Shown piece after piece: positions 56,701 through 64,000 of a DNA stretch of 64,000 nt. A program made the position numbers and the translations under genes. The stretch lies in NCBI GenBank assembly GCA_002381125.1, contig DFUT01000044.1, positions 123,195 to 187,194 on the forward strand. The letters run 5' to 3'. The stretch comes from Bacteroidales bacterium UBA4179 (lineage in GTDB: Bacteria > Bacteroidota > Bacteroidia > Bacteroidales > Dysgonomonadaceae). The stretch's first letter is position 1. Each line of letters opens with the position of its first letter. The notes under the pieces were generated by a model. It saw only the letters and a list, made by a program, of their open reading frames with translations, made no database searches and was not told the origin of the DNA.

Positions 56701-56839
56701 CCTTGTTGCCTAAACCATCGGTATTATAAATCAATTTTCCATTATCGACAGACAAAGACGGATTCTGTGAAGCAACAAAGTAATTCGCCAATAAAAAGAA
56801 AATCAGAGTTATGATTATGTTTAATTTTCGTACCAACAT
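53726..56839 (-). CDS. Large exported beta-helix protein with C-terminal hydrolase-like domain (DUF6298-like)
   Basis: A 1,037-residue exported protein; the ATG at 56839 gives a signal peptide (MLVRKLNIIITLIFFLLANYFVASQ), and a longer frame starts at 56878. The first half, to about residue 520, is a parallel beta-helix of the pectate-lyase type (SVLLDRGIFTLDESLVIHKSGVVLRGTGKNETVL, later DCWIRRIHFRNFAGSVVILQPTASKITVEDCIA). The second half (about 600-950) has aromatic- and acid-rich segments such as HYGLWYDRRRDDH-like loops and QLTGAEFTGPLHFVQFWIDEIREWEKE that suggest a TIM-barrel hydrolase. I place it with the DUF6298 proteins from memory; no enzyme activity can be claimed. It sits between the two-component sensor gene and the sigma factor. 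Confidence 0.65.
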   Translation of the reverse strand: MLVRKLNIIITLIFFLLANYFVASQNPSLSVDNGKLIYNTDGLGNKVLDFSFCGYQNSEEDIPLIENKIFVPHCEGNSSQVIQQAIDFVETLPLDASGFRGSVLLDRGIFTLDESLVIHKSGVVLRGTGKNETVLRKNGVDRNAFIKIEGLNNIRYIDTLLLLSNYVPVNSHILGVDRASHLKKGDKIIIYRPSTASWIKKLGCDHFGGGITALGWKEGDIDIYWDRTITEIKNNTVKIDAPLSMALNANDAACKIFVYEWPGRISNCGIENLLLESDYDSTNLKDEDHCWTAVSVENASDCWIRRIHFRNFAGSVVILQPTASKITVEDCIATNPVSEIGGMRRNTFLTMGQLNLFQRCYSEKGIHDFGAGFCAPGPNAFVQCETMKSYSYSGAIDSWACGLLFDIVDIDGNDLVYKNLGQNTNGAGWGTSNSMFWQCTASGIECYSPSCENINRAYGCWGQFAGNGEWHESNNHIQPRSLFYAQLSERLGKDFSERARILPLNTSSTSSPTVELAMQLAQEAYKPRLTLREWIEDSLCLPTFYGYNLKSIDQLKENSALKPGKMVSPIDIKNGKISIDDRLITGGRIEVQWWNGKLRNNYLSKAKPHITRFVPGREGLGLTDRIDSVISFMNENHIAVLDHNYGLWYDRRRDDHQRVRRKNGEVWGPFYEQAFARSGKGTAWDGLSKYDLNKPNAWYWSRLKEFADKGAQDGILLFHENYFQHNILEAGAHWVDCPWRTANNINNTGFPEPVPFAGDKRIFMADMFYDITHPIRKELHKKYIRQCLDAFAENKNVVQLTGAEFTGPLHFVQFWIDEIREWEKETGKDALIALSATKDVQDAILSDPERASVVDIIDIRYWHYKDNGSLYAPEGGKNLSPRQHARLMKVGKVTFKDAYRAVKEYREMYPQKAVTYFAQNYPEMAWAIFMAGGSLPCLPPIDDPSFLEDALKMDIVVKESEGCYQLEEFDTGAIIYLENDFPEVLIPLESGLYQLKSVNEATGKVSIIGNEIMVKNQYTLHPSKNKDKIYWFKRISR

Positions 56840-56902
56840 TCTATCGATTATTATCTGATTAAATAAAGACGATTTCAAAGAATTTATGTAATGGGTTTAT
56901 AT

Positions 56903-59900
56903 TTATTTTTTACAAGTATTTAAATAATCACGCGGCGACAATTTGTATTTTTTCTTAAAACATTTCCCAAAATACCCGGCATCCTTAAAACCAACGGCAA
57001 AAGCAATTTCCGATATCGACATATCGGTTTTTTTCATAAGTTCAACCGCTTTGTTCAATCGGATGTCTTTCACAAGATCTACCGGAGCTAAGCCGGTAAT
57101 GCTTTTCAATTTTTTGAAAAAAGCAGAACGACTTAAATTCAAACTCGACGCTATCGCATCAATATTGAAATCGCTATTATCCAGATTTTCTTCTATGATT
57201 TGACGAGTTTTATTTAAAAAATCCACGTCTTTTTCTACAAAATATTTACCGTAATCATCGGGAAGTTGATCTGAATTGTTATCCTTATTCCAAAATCTCT
57301 CTCTAAATAATTTCCTCTCATTTAATAACTGTTCTATTCTTGCTATTAAATGTTTCTTACTGAACGGCTTTGTTATATAGGCATTTGCTCCGAGATTAAG
57401 AGATTGTATCTTGATCTTGTCATCATTTTTGGCAGTAAGCAGAATTACCGGGATATGACTTATTTGAAAATCATCTCGTATTTGTTTCAACAACTCCAAT
57501 CCATCCATAGTTGGCATTACCTGATCGGTAATAACCACATCGGGATAATAGAGATGAACCTTCTTCAACCCTTCTTCTCCATCATGAGCAATATAAACGT
57601 TGAATTTATCTTCTAACTGCAATTTAATCAGATTACACAAGGCTTTATTGTCTTCCACAAGCAAAAGAGAAGGCAAACCGGACTGTACATCGGCCGATTC
57701 TTCAATTTCAACTTCATCGTTCCCTTCCTCTTCTAAATCGGGTAAGCCTTCAACAATATCGCTAATATAAAAGTCCACTTCCGATTCCTTAAAATGTTTT
57801 TCCCCCAAAGGAAGTTCAACTGTAAAGGCCGATCCTTTATTTTGAGCACTTTCAACTTTTATTTCTCCATGATGAAGAAGAACAAGTTCTTTCGATAGAG
57901 CAAGTCCTATACCTGTCCCTTGATATATAACATTTTGAACATCGCCGCTTTGAGAAAAACGTTCAAAAATTTCATCCAATTTGTTTTGAGGAATTCCTAT
58001 TCCTGTATCTTCAATACGTATGAAACATTGTTGTTTTTCTTCTTCGATTCCCGCAGTTACCAAAACACTTCCTCCCGATGGTGTGAATTTAAACGCGTTG
58101 GAGAGAATGTTTCTTATCACAGTTTCAAGCTTCTCCTTATCTGCCCATAGAATAATATTCTCGTGTAACAAATGATAATTGTAATCGATGTCGCTTTCTT
58201 CTGCCAAAACCAAAAATTCATCATAAAAAGATTTTATGATTATATTCAAGTTGACGGGAGAAACATGCAATCGCATTTTTTTGTTTTCAATTTTTCTGAA
58301 ATCCAGAATCTGGTTAACCAAAATCAACATCTGATTTGTACTGTCTTCCATCAAATTCACATACTGTTTCCCCTTCTCCGAAAGATTTTCGTTTTCTTTT
58401 AATTCCTGAATAGGCGCTTTTATCAATGTCAATGGCGTACGCAATTCGTGAGAAATGTTCGTAAAGAATTTTATTTTGAGGTCGGAAAGCTTCTGCTCGA
58501 TATAAACATCGTTTCTCATCTTTATCATAAGTGTAATAAATCGGAACAAAGAATATAAAAAGACTGCCGAAAAAAACATATAAACAATATAAGCCCCCGT
58601 AGATTTCCACCATGGAGGAAGAATCTTTATACGAAGGGCTCTTTCGGAAACCAATACCGGATTGGCGTCATCTATCGTTCTGACTTTGAATAAATATTCT
58701 CCCGGAGGAACATTGGTATATGAAGCAATTCTGTTTTTGCCGTTGAAATGCCACTCCTTTTCATATCCTTCCAATATATAACGGTAACTGATATGGTTTT
58801 GGCTATAATAATTGAGTGCGGCAAATTCGATGGTGAACATGGACTGATTGTGCTTCAACGTAATATTATCAAGATATTTGACGGAAATACTGTCGGTATT
58901 CCACTCGTCGAAATCTTTATTGGATACTTTAATATCCACGATATAGGTGGGATAATCTATCTTGTTTGTCGTTATTTTTTGGGGATCAAATTGCAATATG
59001 CCTTCTTTGCTGCCAAACCAGATGGTCCCGTCATTGCATCTCATGGCACTCCCTTCTTCCATTTTTATCGAAGGGAATCCGTCGTATTTATTGAAATTGC
59101 GAAACATTTTTGAACTCAAATTAAACCGTGAAATTCCCATTTCGGTTGAAAGCCAGAGATTATCGTAATTGTCTTCAATAATGGATAAAACAACATCACT
59201 GTTAATTCCGCTTTTCAATCCATACGATTCAAACAATGGAAGTCTTTTCTCTTTATCGTATTTTATCAACCTATTTAGACCTCCACCAAAAACGCTCACC
59301 CAAATCTGATCGTTTTTATCTTTATACAAACAGTAAATATCGTCATTATTGATGTTTAAATTATTCCGATATATTTCGAAATTTATATCATCGGATGAAT
59401 CGAAATCTCCTTCAAAAGACATCAATCCATCACTTGTTCCCACCCACATTCCTCCATCAGTATCCTCGATAATATTTCTAACTTCCATATATTGTCCATA
59501 TTCGGGATATTTCGAGAAACTGTTGTACTTATGTTTAAATATTACGTGCTCACCATCCTCCTGCAATAGATTTAATCCTCCACCAAAAGCGCATACCCAT
59601 ATTCTCCCTTTTCTATCCTGATAAGTGTAATAAATATCGTTCCCACTAATTGATGTGGGAAGAGCTGTATCATGTACATACCTTTTAAATCGAAAACCTA
59701 AGGAATTCGTTTCATCCGGAATAGCACATACCAGTCCTCTCCCTTTTGTAGAGAACCATAAACGCCCCTTCCTGTCCTGCATAATATGATATACATTACC
59801 GATTAGGTAATTATCCCGAGAAAAATGTTGTTTTAATTTCCCATCTTTACCAATAAGAAAAACTTCCGACATTCGGGTGGCAATCCATATATCACCATTT

Positions 59901-61285
59901 TCTTGCTGAAAAAGGGCTTTCACCCCTACCGGATAAATTTCCGTGTTGTCGGTATTCCCCAAGTAAGCAGGATTAACCAAATGGAACTGCTGATTGGGAA
60001 AACTAACCCCAAAAATGCCCTCATCATAGGAAGTAAGCCACAAAATTCCGTTATTATCGAATAACAAATTAGATAACTTTTCCATAGAACTTTTCTCGGA
60101 TCGCTCTTCCAACCTGTTCATTTTCATATACTCACGATCAATCTGAACAACCACACCCGACCTGGTTAAAAAAAACATGCCCAACTCTTTGCCATCTTGC
60201 CAAATAACGTTTTCATTGATAATTGTGCCGTGAGGGAATGTGAATTTTTGGACATGATTTTTCTTCGGGTCATAAGATATGACTTTATTATCGGCTGCAA
60301 CAAACCATATCAAACCACAACTGTCACAAAATGAATTTGTAATGGATAATGAAGCCGAAATAAAAACAGAACAAATTGAATTAGAATTCAGATCGCAACA
60401 ATAAATTCCCTTATTTTTTATCGTAATATAGAGTTTAGATTTATCAACCAGTAGATTTTGTATTTCCCCCAATCCGTTCAATTGATCGAAAAATTCAATA
60501 TCTCCACTGTTCAAATTTATACCGAAAACATTCCCTTTTTGATCTCCCAACCAGAGTATATCATTCACACAGCAAGAAAAAGTAAAATGCAAATCAGAAA
60601 TTTTGGATAGTTTTTCGGTAAAATAATGAGCGGTTTCTTTTTCCAACGTTTTATTTTTCCGACAAGAAATAATAGAGAAATCCTTTCCTATCCAATTGAT
60701 GTATTTTTCGTTCTCATGCAAAATATTATGCCTTAATTTTGAATCGGCCGTTTGAATATCGGAACGATACAATAAAACCACCATTGCACGTGTATCTTTT
60801 GTAGGCGAAGCAAGCAACAGATCTTTATCTTTGGTCAACAAAAGAAATTCACCATCACTTGTTTTGGAGATTTTAATGATCTGAGCATTCACTGAAAATT
60901 CTTTCGGCAATTCATCGGAAAGGGAATAAAACCGTTCTTTCTTTTTATCGAATATATAAAGCTTGTGATCAATTGTCTTTACCCAAAGGTTGCCATATTT
61001 GTCCTCTATAATATGCTGTATCTTGCGTGGCGGTATATTTGCCTGAAATCTGTTTCTACTATTATATGTTTTGAACTCTACACCATCAAAACTGCATAGG
61101 CCATACCATGTACCAAACCACAAAAAACCATCCGAAGATTTCAAAGCACAATGTACGGTTTCATGGGGTATCCCATCCTCCGTAGAAAAATGTTCAACAA
61201 TGATATTGTTATTCGCAAATATAAAACGAAAAGGAAAAAGACAAACAATAATATACCAAAAAACATGCTTATTCATCTTATTCAT
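56903..61285 (-). CDS. Hybrid two-component system regulator (sensor kinase, receiver, AraC output)
   Basis: A 1,460-residue one-protein signalling system spanning the inner membrane. Periplasmic beta-propeller repeats fill about residues 25-770 (DGIPHETVHCALKSSDGFLWFGTWYGLCSFDG and many similar), followed by a Y_Y_Y domain, a membrane helix near 890-912, the kinase with phosphorylated His in NISHELRTPLTLIKAP (about 946), the ATPase domain with DTGIGIPQNKL, a receiver with Asp in DVVITDQVMPTMDG (about 1250), and an AraC HTH at the end (about 1355-1460). Such regulators bind a glycan fragment in the periplasm and activate nearby use genes. Its start overlaps the transporter stop by four bases (ATGA). 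Confidence 0.95.
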   Translation of the reverse strand: MNKMNKHVFWYIIVCLFPFRFIFANNNIIVEHFSTEDGIPHETVHCALKSSDGFLWFGTWYGLCSFDGVEFKTYNSRNRFQANIPPRKIQHIIEDKYGNLWVKTIDHKLYIFDKKKERFYSLSDELPKEFSVNAQIIKISKTSDGEFLLLTKDKDLLLASPTKDTRAMVVLLYRSDIQTADSKLRHNILHENEKYINWIGKDFSIISCRKNKTLEKETAHYFTEKLSKISDLHFTFSCCVNDILWLGDQKGNVFGINLNSGDIEFFDQLNGLGEIQNLLVDKSKLYITIKNKGIYCCDLNSNSICSVFISASLSITNSFCDSCGLIWFVAADNKVISYDPKKNHVQKFTFPHGTIINENVIWQDGKELGMFFLTRSGVVVQIDREYMKMNRLEERSEKSSMEKLSNLLFDNNGILWLTSYDEGIFGVSFPNQQFHLVNPAYLGNTDNTEIYPVGVKALFQQENGDIWIATRMSEVFLIGKDGKLKQHFSRDNYLIGNVYHIMQDRKGRLWFSTKGRGLVCAIPDETNSLGFRFKRYVHDTALPTSISGNDIYYTYQDRKGRIWVCAFGGGLNLLQEDGEHVIFKHKYNSFSKYPEYGQYMEVRNIIEDTDGGMWVGTSDGLMSFEGDFDSSDDINFEIYRNNLNINNDDIYCLYKDKNDQIWVSVFGGGLNRLIKYDKEKRLPLFESYGLKSGINSDVVLSIIEDNYDNLWLSTEMGISRFNLSSKMFRNFNKYDGFPSIKMEEGSAMRCNDGTIWFGSKEGILQFDPQKITTNKIDYPTYIVDIKVSNKDFDEWNTDSISVKYLDNITLKHNQSMFTIEFAALNYYSQNHISYRYILEGYEKEWHFNGKNRIASYTNVPPGEYLFKVRTIDDANPVLVSERALRIKILPPWWKSTGAYIVYMFFSAVFLYSLFRFITLMIKMRNDVYIEQKLSDLKIKFFTNISHELRTPLTLIKAPIQELKENENLSEKGKQYVNLMEDSTNQMLILVNQILDFRKIENKKMRLHVSPVNLNIIIKSFYDEFLVLAEESDIDYNYHLLHENIILWADKEKLETVIRNILSNAFKFTPSGGSVLVTAGIEEEKQQCFIRIEDTGIGIPQNKLDEIFERFSQSGDVQNVIYQGTGIGLALSKELVLLHHGEIKVESAQNKGSAFTVELPLGEKHFKESEVDFYISDIVEGLPDLEEEGNDEVEIEESADVQSGLPSLLLVEDNKALCNLIKLQLEDKFNVYIAHDGEEGLKKVHLYYPDVVITDQVMPTMDGLELLKQIRDDFQISHIPVILLTAKNDDKIKIQSLNLGANAYITKPFSKKHLIARIEQLLNERKLFRERFWNKDNNSDQLPDDYGKYFVEKDVDFLNKTRQIIEENLDNSDFNIDAIASSLNLSRSAFFKKLKSITGLAPVDLVKDIRLNKAVELMKKTDMSISEIAFAVGFKDAGYFGKCFKKKYKLSPRDYLNTCKK

Positions 61286-62751
61286 TCCTCATTAGAAATC
61301 GATTGCTTATTGTTGTGTCTGACCATAACAAGACCTGCAAAAAAACCTACGATAAATATCAGCATTGTTCCAAAAACAATGGTCAAATAACTATGAAAAA
61401 ATTGTTGCCCGCTAAGCGTCATCCATGCAATTAACAGAACCCCGCAAACAACGCCGGTTAAAGCATGAACACCCTTTGCTTTACGGGAAAGATAACCCAA
61501 CAAAAACAACCCCAACATTCCTCCACTAAAAATCGAAGCCATGCTCCACCATGCATCCAATGCACTTTTTACCGACATCATTGCCAAACCAATACCAATT
61601 CCCAATACCCCCAAAATAAAAGACATGCTATATAGAATGATCATCTTCTTTTTTTCAGGAATTTCTTTTTTCCCATGCTCAAAAAAATCGGTCAATATGA
61701 TGGTGGCTGCACTGTTTACACTCGTGGAAATAGTACTCATTCCTGCAGAAAATATGGCTGCAAGCAACAAACCTGTAATCCCAACAGGCAGACCATTGAC
61801 AATGAAATAAGGAAATACCTGATCTCCTGCAACAGTGGCCGGCAATAATTCAGGTTGAGCTTTATAATACACAAATAACCCCGTACCAATAACAAAGAAC
61901 AACAAACTTACGGGCACATACAATAATCCTCCGAACAAAACAGAAAAACGGGCGTTTTTTTCATCCTTCGCACTCTTATATCGTTGAATATAATTTTGAT
62001 CGATACCGTAATTCTGTAAATTAATAAACAAACCATAAAACAAAGTTACCCAAAAAGTCTGAGCATTCAATTCAAAACCAAAGGAGCCTAAGGAAAATTT
62101 ATCGAACGCTTTCCCCTCCACAAAAAACTGCGTTATCCCATCCGGCAATGAAAAAAGCAAAACAAAAGCACTCACTAGAGCTCCGGCTATTAAAATCAAC
62201 CCTTGAATGGCATCTGTCCATATCACTGCTTTAATTCCTCCCAGCATGGAATAAATAATAACACACAACCCCGTAACAATGATGATGGACGAGACACTCC
62301 ATCCGAGCATGAAATGCAAAGCCAATGCCAACAAAAAAAGTACCGACCCAATGCGTGCAATCTGAGTTAACAGATAACAGACAGCTGCATAAGCTCTTGC
62401 CCAATAACCAAATCGGTCTTCCAAAAAACTATACGCAGAAACACTACTAATATTCCGATAAAAAGGAACAAAATACTTACTTGCAATAACAGCTGCCAAG
62501 GGAATTGAAAGACTAAACACAAACGAATTCCAATTTCCGGAATAAGCACTCCCCGGCAAACCCAAAAAACTTATACTGCTCACATAAGTAGCAAAAATAG
62601 ACATACCGACAATAAATCCCGGCACACTTCCACCTGCCTCCGTATAGTCGGAAACATTTTTATTTTTCCGAAAAAAAGAAATCCCAAAAAGAACGGTTCC
62701 CAGTGTGAAAACAACAAATATAACAATATCCAATATATGAATCTGCATCAT
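61282..62751 (-). CDS. Sodium:solute symporter (SSS family)
   Basis: A 489-residue inner-membrane transporter with about 13 membrane helices. Family marks include FRKNKNVSDYTEAGGSVPGFIVGMSIFATYVSSISFLGLPGSAYSG at the start and AAIFSAGMSTISTSVNSAATIILTDFFEHGKK near residue 330. SSS members import sugars, sialic acid, amino acids or sugar acids with sodium. Sitting between a DHDPS-family aldolase and the hybrid sensor, it probably imports a mono- or small saccharide released by the hydrolases to the left, or a sugar acid; the substrate cannot be read from sequence. Confidence 0.92.
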   Translation of the reverse strand: MMQIHILDIVIFVVFTLGTVLFGISFFRKNKNVSDYTEAGGSVPGFIVGMSIFATYVSSISFLGLPGSAYSGNWNSFVFSLSIPLAAVIASKYFVPFYRNISSVSAYSFLEDRFGYWARAYAAVCYLLTQIARIGSVLFLLALALHFMLGWSVSSIIIVTGLCVIIYSMLGGIKAVIWTDAIQGLILIAGALVSAFVLLFSLPDGITQFFVEGKAFDKFSLGSFGFELNAQTFWVTLFYGLFINLQNYGIDQNYIQRYKSAKDEKNARFSVLFGGLLYVPVSLLFFVIGTGLFVYYKAQPELLPATVAGDQVFPYFIVNGLPVGITGLLLAAIFSAGMSTISTSVNSAATIILTDFFEHGKKEIPEKKKMIILYSMSFILGVLGIGIGLAMMSVKSALDAWWSMASIFSGGMLGLFLLGYLSRKAKGVHALTGVVCGVLLIAWMTLSGQQFFHSYLTIVFGTMLIFIVGFFAGLVMVRHNNKQSISNEE

Positions 62752-62768
62752 ACTTTCACCTTCTGCGA

Positions 62769-63692
62769 TTAAGAATTCATTTTTCTCTCGATTGCCTCTA
62801 TCCGATCGACTAAAATATTTCTTTCTTTTTGTCCAAATTTAGTAAAAGGTTCCGACATATAATCGCTACAAATCCCCTTTATATTCAATGTCGTTTTTAA
62901 TCCTTTCAAATAACTTGACCCATATTTACCTACCGTATAGAGCGAATTACTGATTTCTATTACCAAAGACTGCAAGTGTTGAATGACTTCAATGTTTTTT
63001 GTTGAAGCTGCCCGGTAAAGTTTTACATAAAGCTCCGGATAAAGATTTGCACCACCATTTACTCCTCCATGTCCCCCCATCATTACTGTTTCTGCCATCA
63101 TTTCTTCAGGTCCCACAAATAAAGTAAAAGGTCTATTTTTTAAAGAATAAAGCAATTTCTGAAAATACACGCCGTTTGCAGAACTGTCTTTTAAACCGAT
63201 AATTTTTGGATTTTCCGCCAATTTAAGAACCGTTTGATGCTCAATATATATTTTCACATTGGCCGGCATGTTGTATAAAAATAACGGTAAATCGATTTTT
63301 GAAACCAAACGCGTGTAGTACTGAATAAGCTCAACTTGTCCTGGAATATAGTAATAAGGCGGGGCTGCAACTACGGCATCGGCTCCACATCGTGCGGCAT
63401 AAGCTGCCAATCGAACACTTTCGTCGATGCAAGTATCGGAAATTCCCACTAAAACAGGAACTCTTGATCCTACCTTTTCGCACGTAACTTTTATTAATTC
63501 TCTTCTTAACTCGTAGCTCAAGTTTTGCGCTTCGCCGGTTGTACCCAATATAAAAATCCCCGATACGCCACCATCAATCACATGGTTTATTAAATGATCC
63601 AATCCTTCGCAATCCAATACATTATTTTCCAAAAGCGGCGTCACAAGGGGAACAATAATCCCCTTCAATGGACTCTCAAATTTGTAATTCAT
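62769..63692 (-). CDS. DHDPS/NAL-family aldolase
   Basis: A 307-residue class I aldolase/dehydratase with a TIM barrel. The pyruvate-binding loop GTTGEAQNLS (about residues 50-59), the catalytic Tyr in LFLYNMPANV (about 138) and the Schiff-base Lys in IIGLKDSSANG (about 165) are all present. True dihydrodipicolinate synthases share these, but the neighbours (sugar transporter, amidohydrolase) point to a 2-keto-3-deoxy sugar acid aldolase or a sialic-acid-lyase-like enzyme. It starts 17 bases before the transporter on the same strand. Confidence 0.9.
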   Translation of the reverse strand: MNYKFESPLKGIIVPLVTPLLENNVLDCEGLDHLINHVIDGGVSGIFILGTTGEAQNLSYELRRELIKVTCEKVGSRVPVLVGISDTCIDESVRLAAYAARCGADAVVAAPPYYYIPGQVELIQYYTRLVSKIDLPLFLYNMPANVKIYIEHQTVLKLAENPKIIGLKDSSANGVYFQKLLYSLKNRPFTLFVGPEEMMAETVMMGGHGGVNGGANLYPELYVKLYRAASTKNIEVIQHLQSLVIEISNSLYTVGKYGSSYLKGLKTTLNIKGICSDYMSEPFTKFGQKERNILVDRIEAIERKMNS

Positions 63693-63790
63693 AAAACTTT
63701 ATCTATTCTATATAAAAACTTTTTTTGTGATTTTTACAAACAAAAAAACTCGCTTTATCATTTTCGAACAAGATATCAACAGGAGAAACC

Positions 63791-64000
63791 TTATTCAGAC
63801 ATATTTTTAATATAAGGCAAGGAAACAAGATTGGTGAATCCGTAAAATTTCTCGGCATTCGATCGGAGGAACTTTCGTTTTTCCTCTTCGTCGAGAAGAT
63901 CGGACTTTAAAATAAAATCGTAAGACATGCGATAGGTAATGGCCGTGATCGTACGCGGATAATCCGAACCCCACATCAACTTGTCCATACCTACCAGCGA
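63791..64000 (-). CDS. Amidohydrolase family 2 protein (partial, 5' end beyond right edge)
   Basis: The C-terminal 69 residues of a TIM-barrel hydrolase. The frame is open to the window edge and reads SLVGMDKLMWGSDYPRT, the late metal-ligand motif of amidohydrolase family 2 (the GSDYP Asp), then a helical end (LDEEEKRKFLRSNAEKFYGF). Members next to DHDPS-family aldolases are often sugar-lactone hydrolases such as L-fucono- or L-rhamnono-lactonase, which would fit the neighbouring genes. Separated from the aldolase gene by 98 bases with no clear promoter. Confidence 0.8.
   Translation of the reverse strand, partial: SLVGMDKLMWGSDYPRTITAITYRMSYDFILKSDLLDEEEKRKFLRSNAEKFYGFTNLVSLPYIKNMSE

Overview
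The window looks like chromosome of a Bacteroidales bacterium, probably of the Dysgonomonadaceae or Porphyromonadaceae type; the exact genus is not established. The signs are repeated promoter boxes of the Bacteroidetes form TAnnTTTG, a hybrid two-component regulator, long nagB-lmbE and ribBA fusions, a PagL-like outer membrane protein, and glycoside hydrolases of pectin-degrading type.

Layout. 1-1613 is the start of a TetR-led efflux operon that runs off the left edge. 1614-2032 holds the last two domains (V and VI) of a group II intron, stranded just upstream of ispE. ispE and an S9 dipeptidyl-peptidase-like enzyme follow on the + strand. 5601-12254 is a second, complete efflux operon on the - strand: tetR, tolC, membrane-fusion protein, RND pump and a small PII-like protein. 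12499-17765 carries housekeeping genes: an inositol-phosphatase family protein, an XRE-cupin regulator paired with an acyl-CoA synthetase, a TPR protein and an MscS channel.

17823-35041 is the highlight. One uninterrupted + strand operon carries cas6, a type I-B effector set (cas8, cas7, cas5, cas3), cas4, a type III-A set (cas10, csm2, csm3, csm4, csm5), a CARF protein with a RelE-like C-terminus, a small protein of unknown family, cas1 and cas2. It ends in one CRISPR array of 36 repeats. Both effector complexes appear to draw guides from the same Cas6-processed array. Cas10 has the GGDD cyclase motif but no HD nuclease domain, so type III immunity here probably acts through cyclic oligoadenylate and the CARF-RelE protein, with the small neighbouring protein as a candidate off-switch. 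The effector genes read AT-richer than cas6, cas4, cas1 and cas2, which suggests modules exchanged into an older framework.

35100-45858 returns to core genes: a PagL-like lipid A deacylase, a nitrilase-family hydrolase, ribBA, an LptF/LptG permease, a START-like protein, a NagB-LmbE fusion whose NagB active-site residues are replaced, and mutS2. An elongator-type tRNA-Met lies at 46196.

46439-64000 is a carbohydrate-use region, all on the - strand. In transcription order it has an amidohydrolase (cut by the right edge), a DHDPS-family aldolase, a sodium:solute symporter, a hybrid two-component sensor, a 1,037-residue beta-helix plus C-terminal domain protein, an ECF sigma factor, an 87-residue FecR-like stub, and GH127, beta-helix (possibly GH141-like) and GH78 enzymes. 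The enzyme mix resembles the breakdown of rhamnose- and arabinose-containing pectin side chains, with a possible non-phosphorylating route for the released deoxysugar. No SusC/SusD pair is present in the window.
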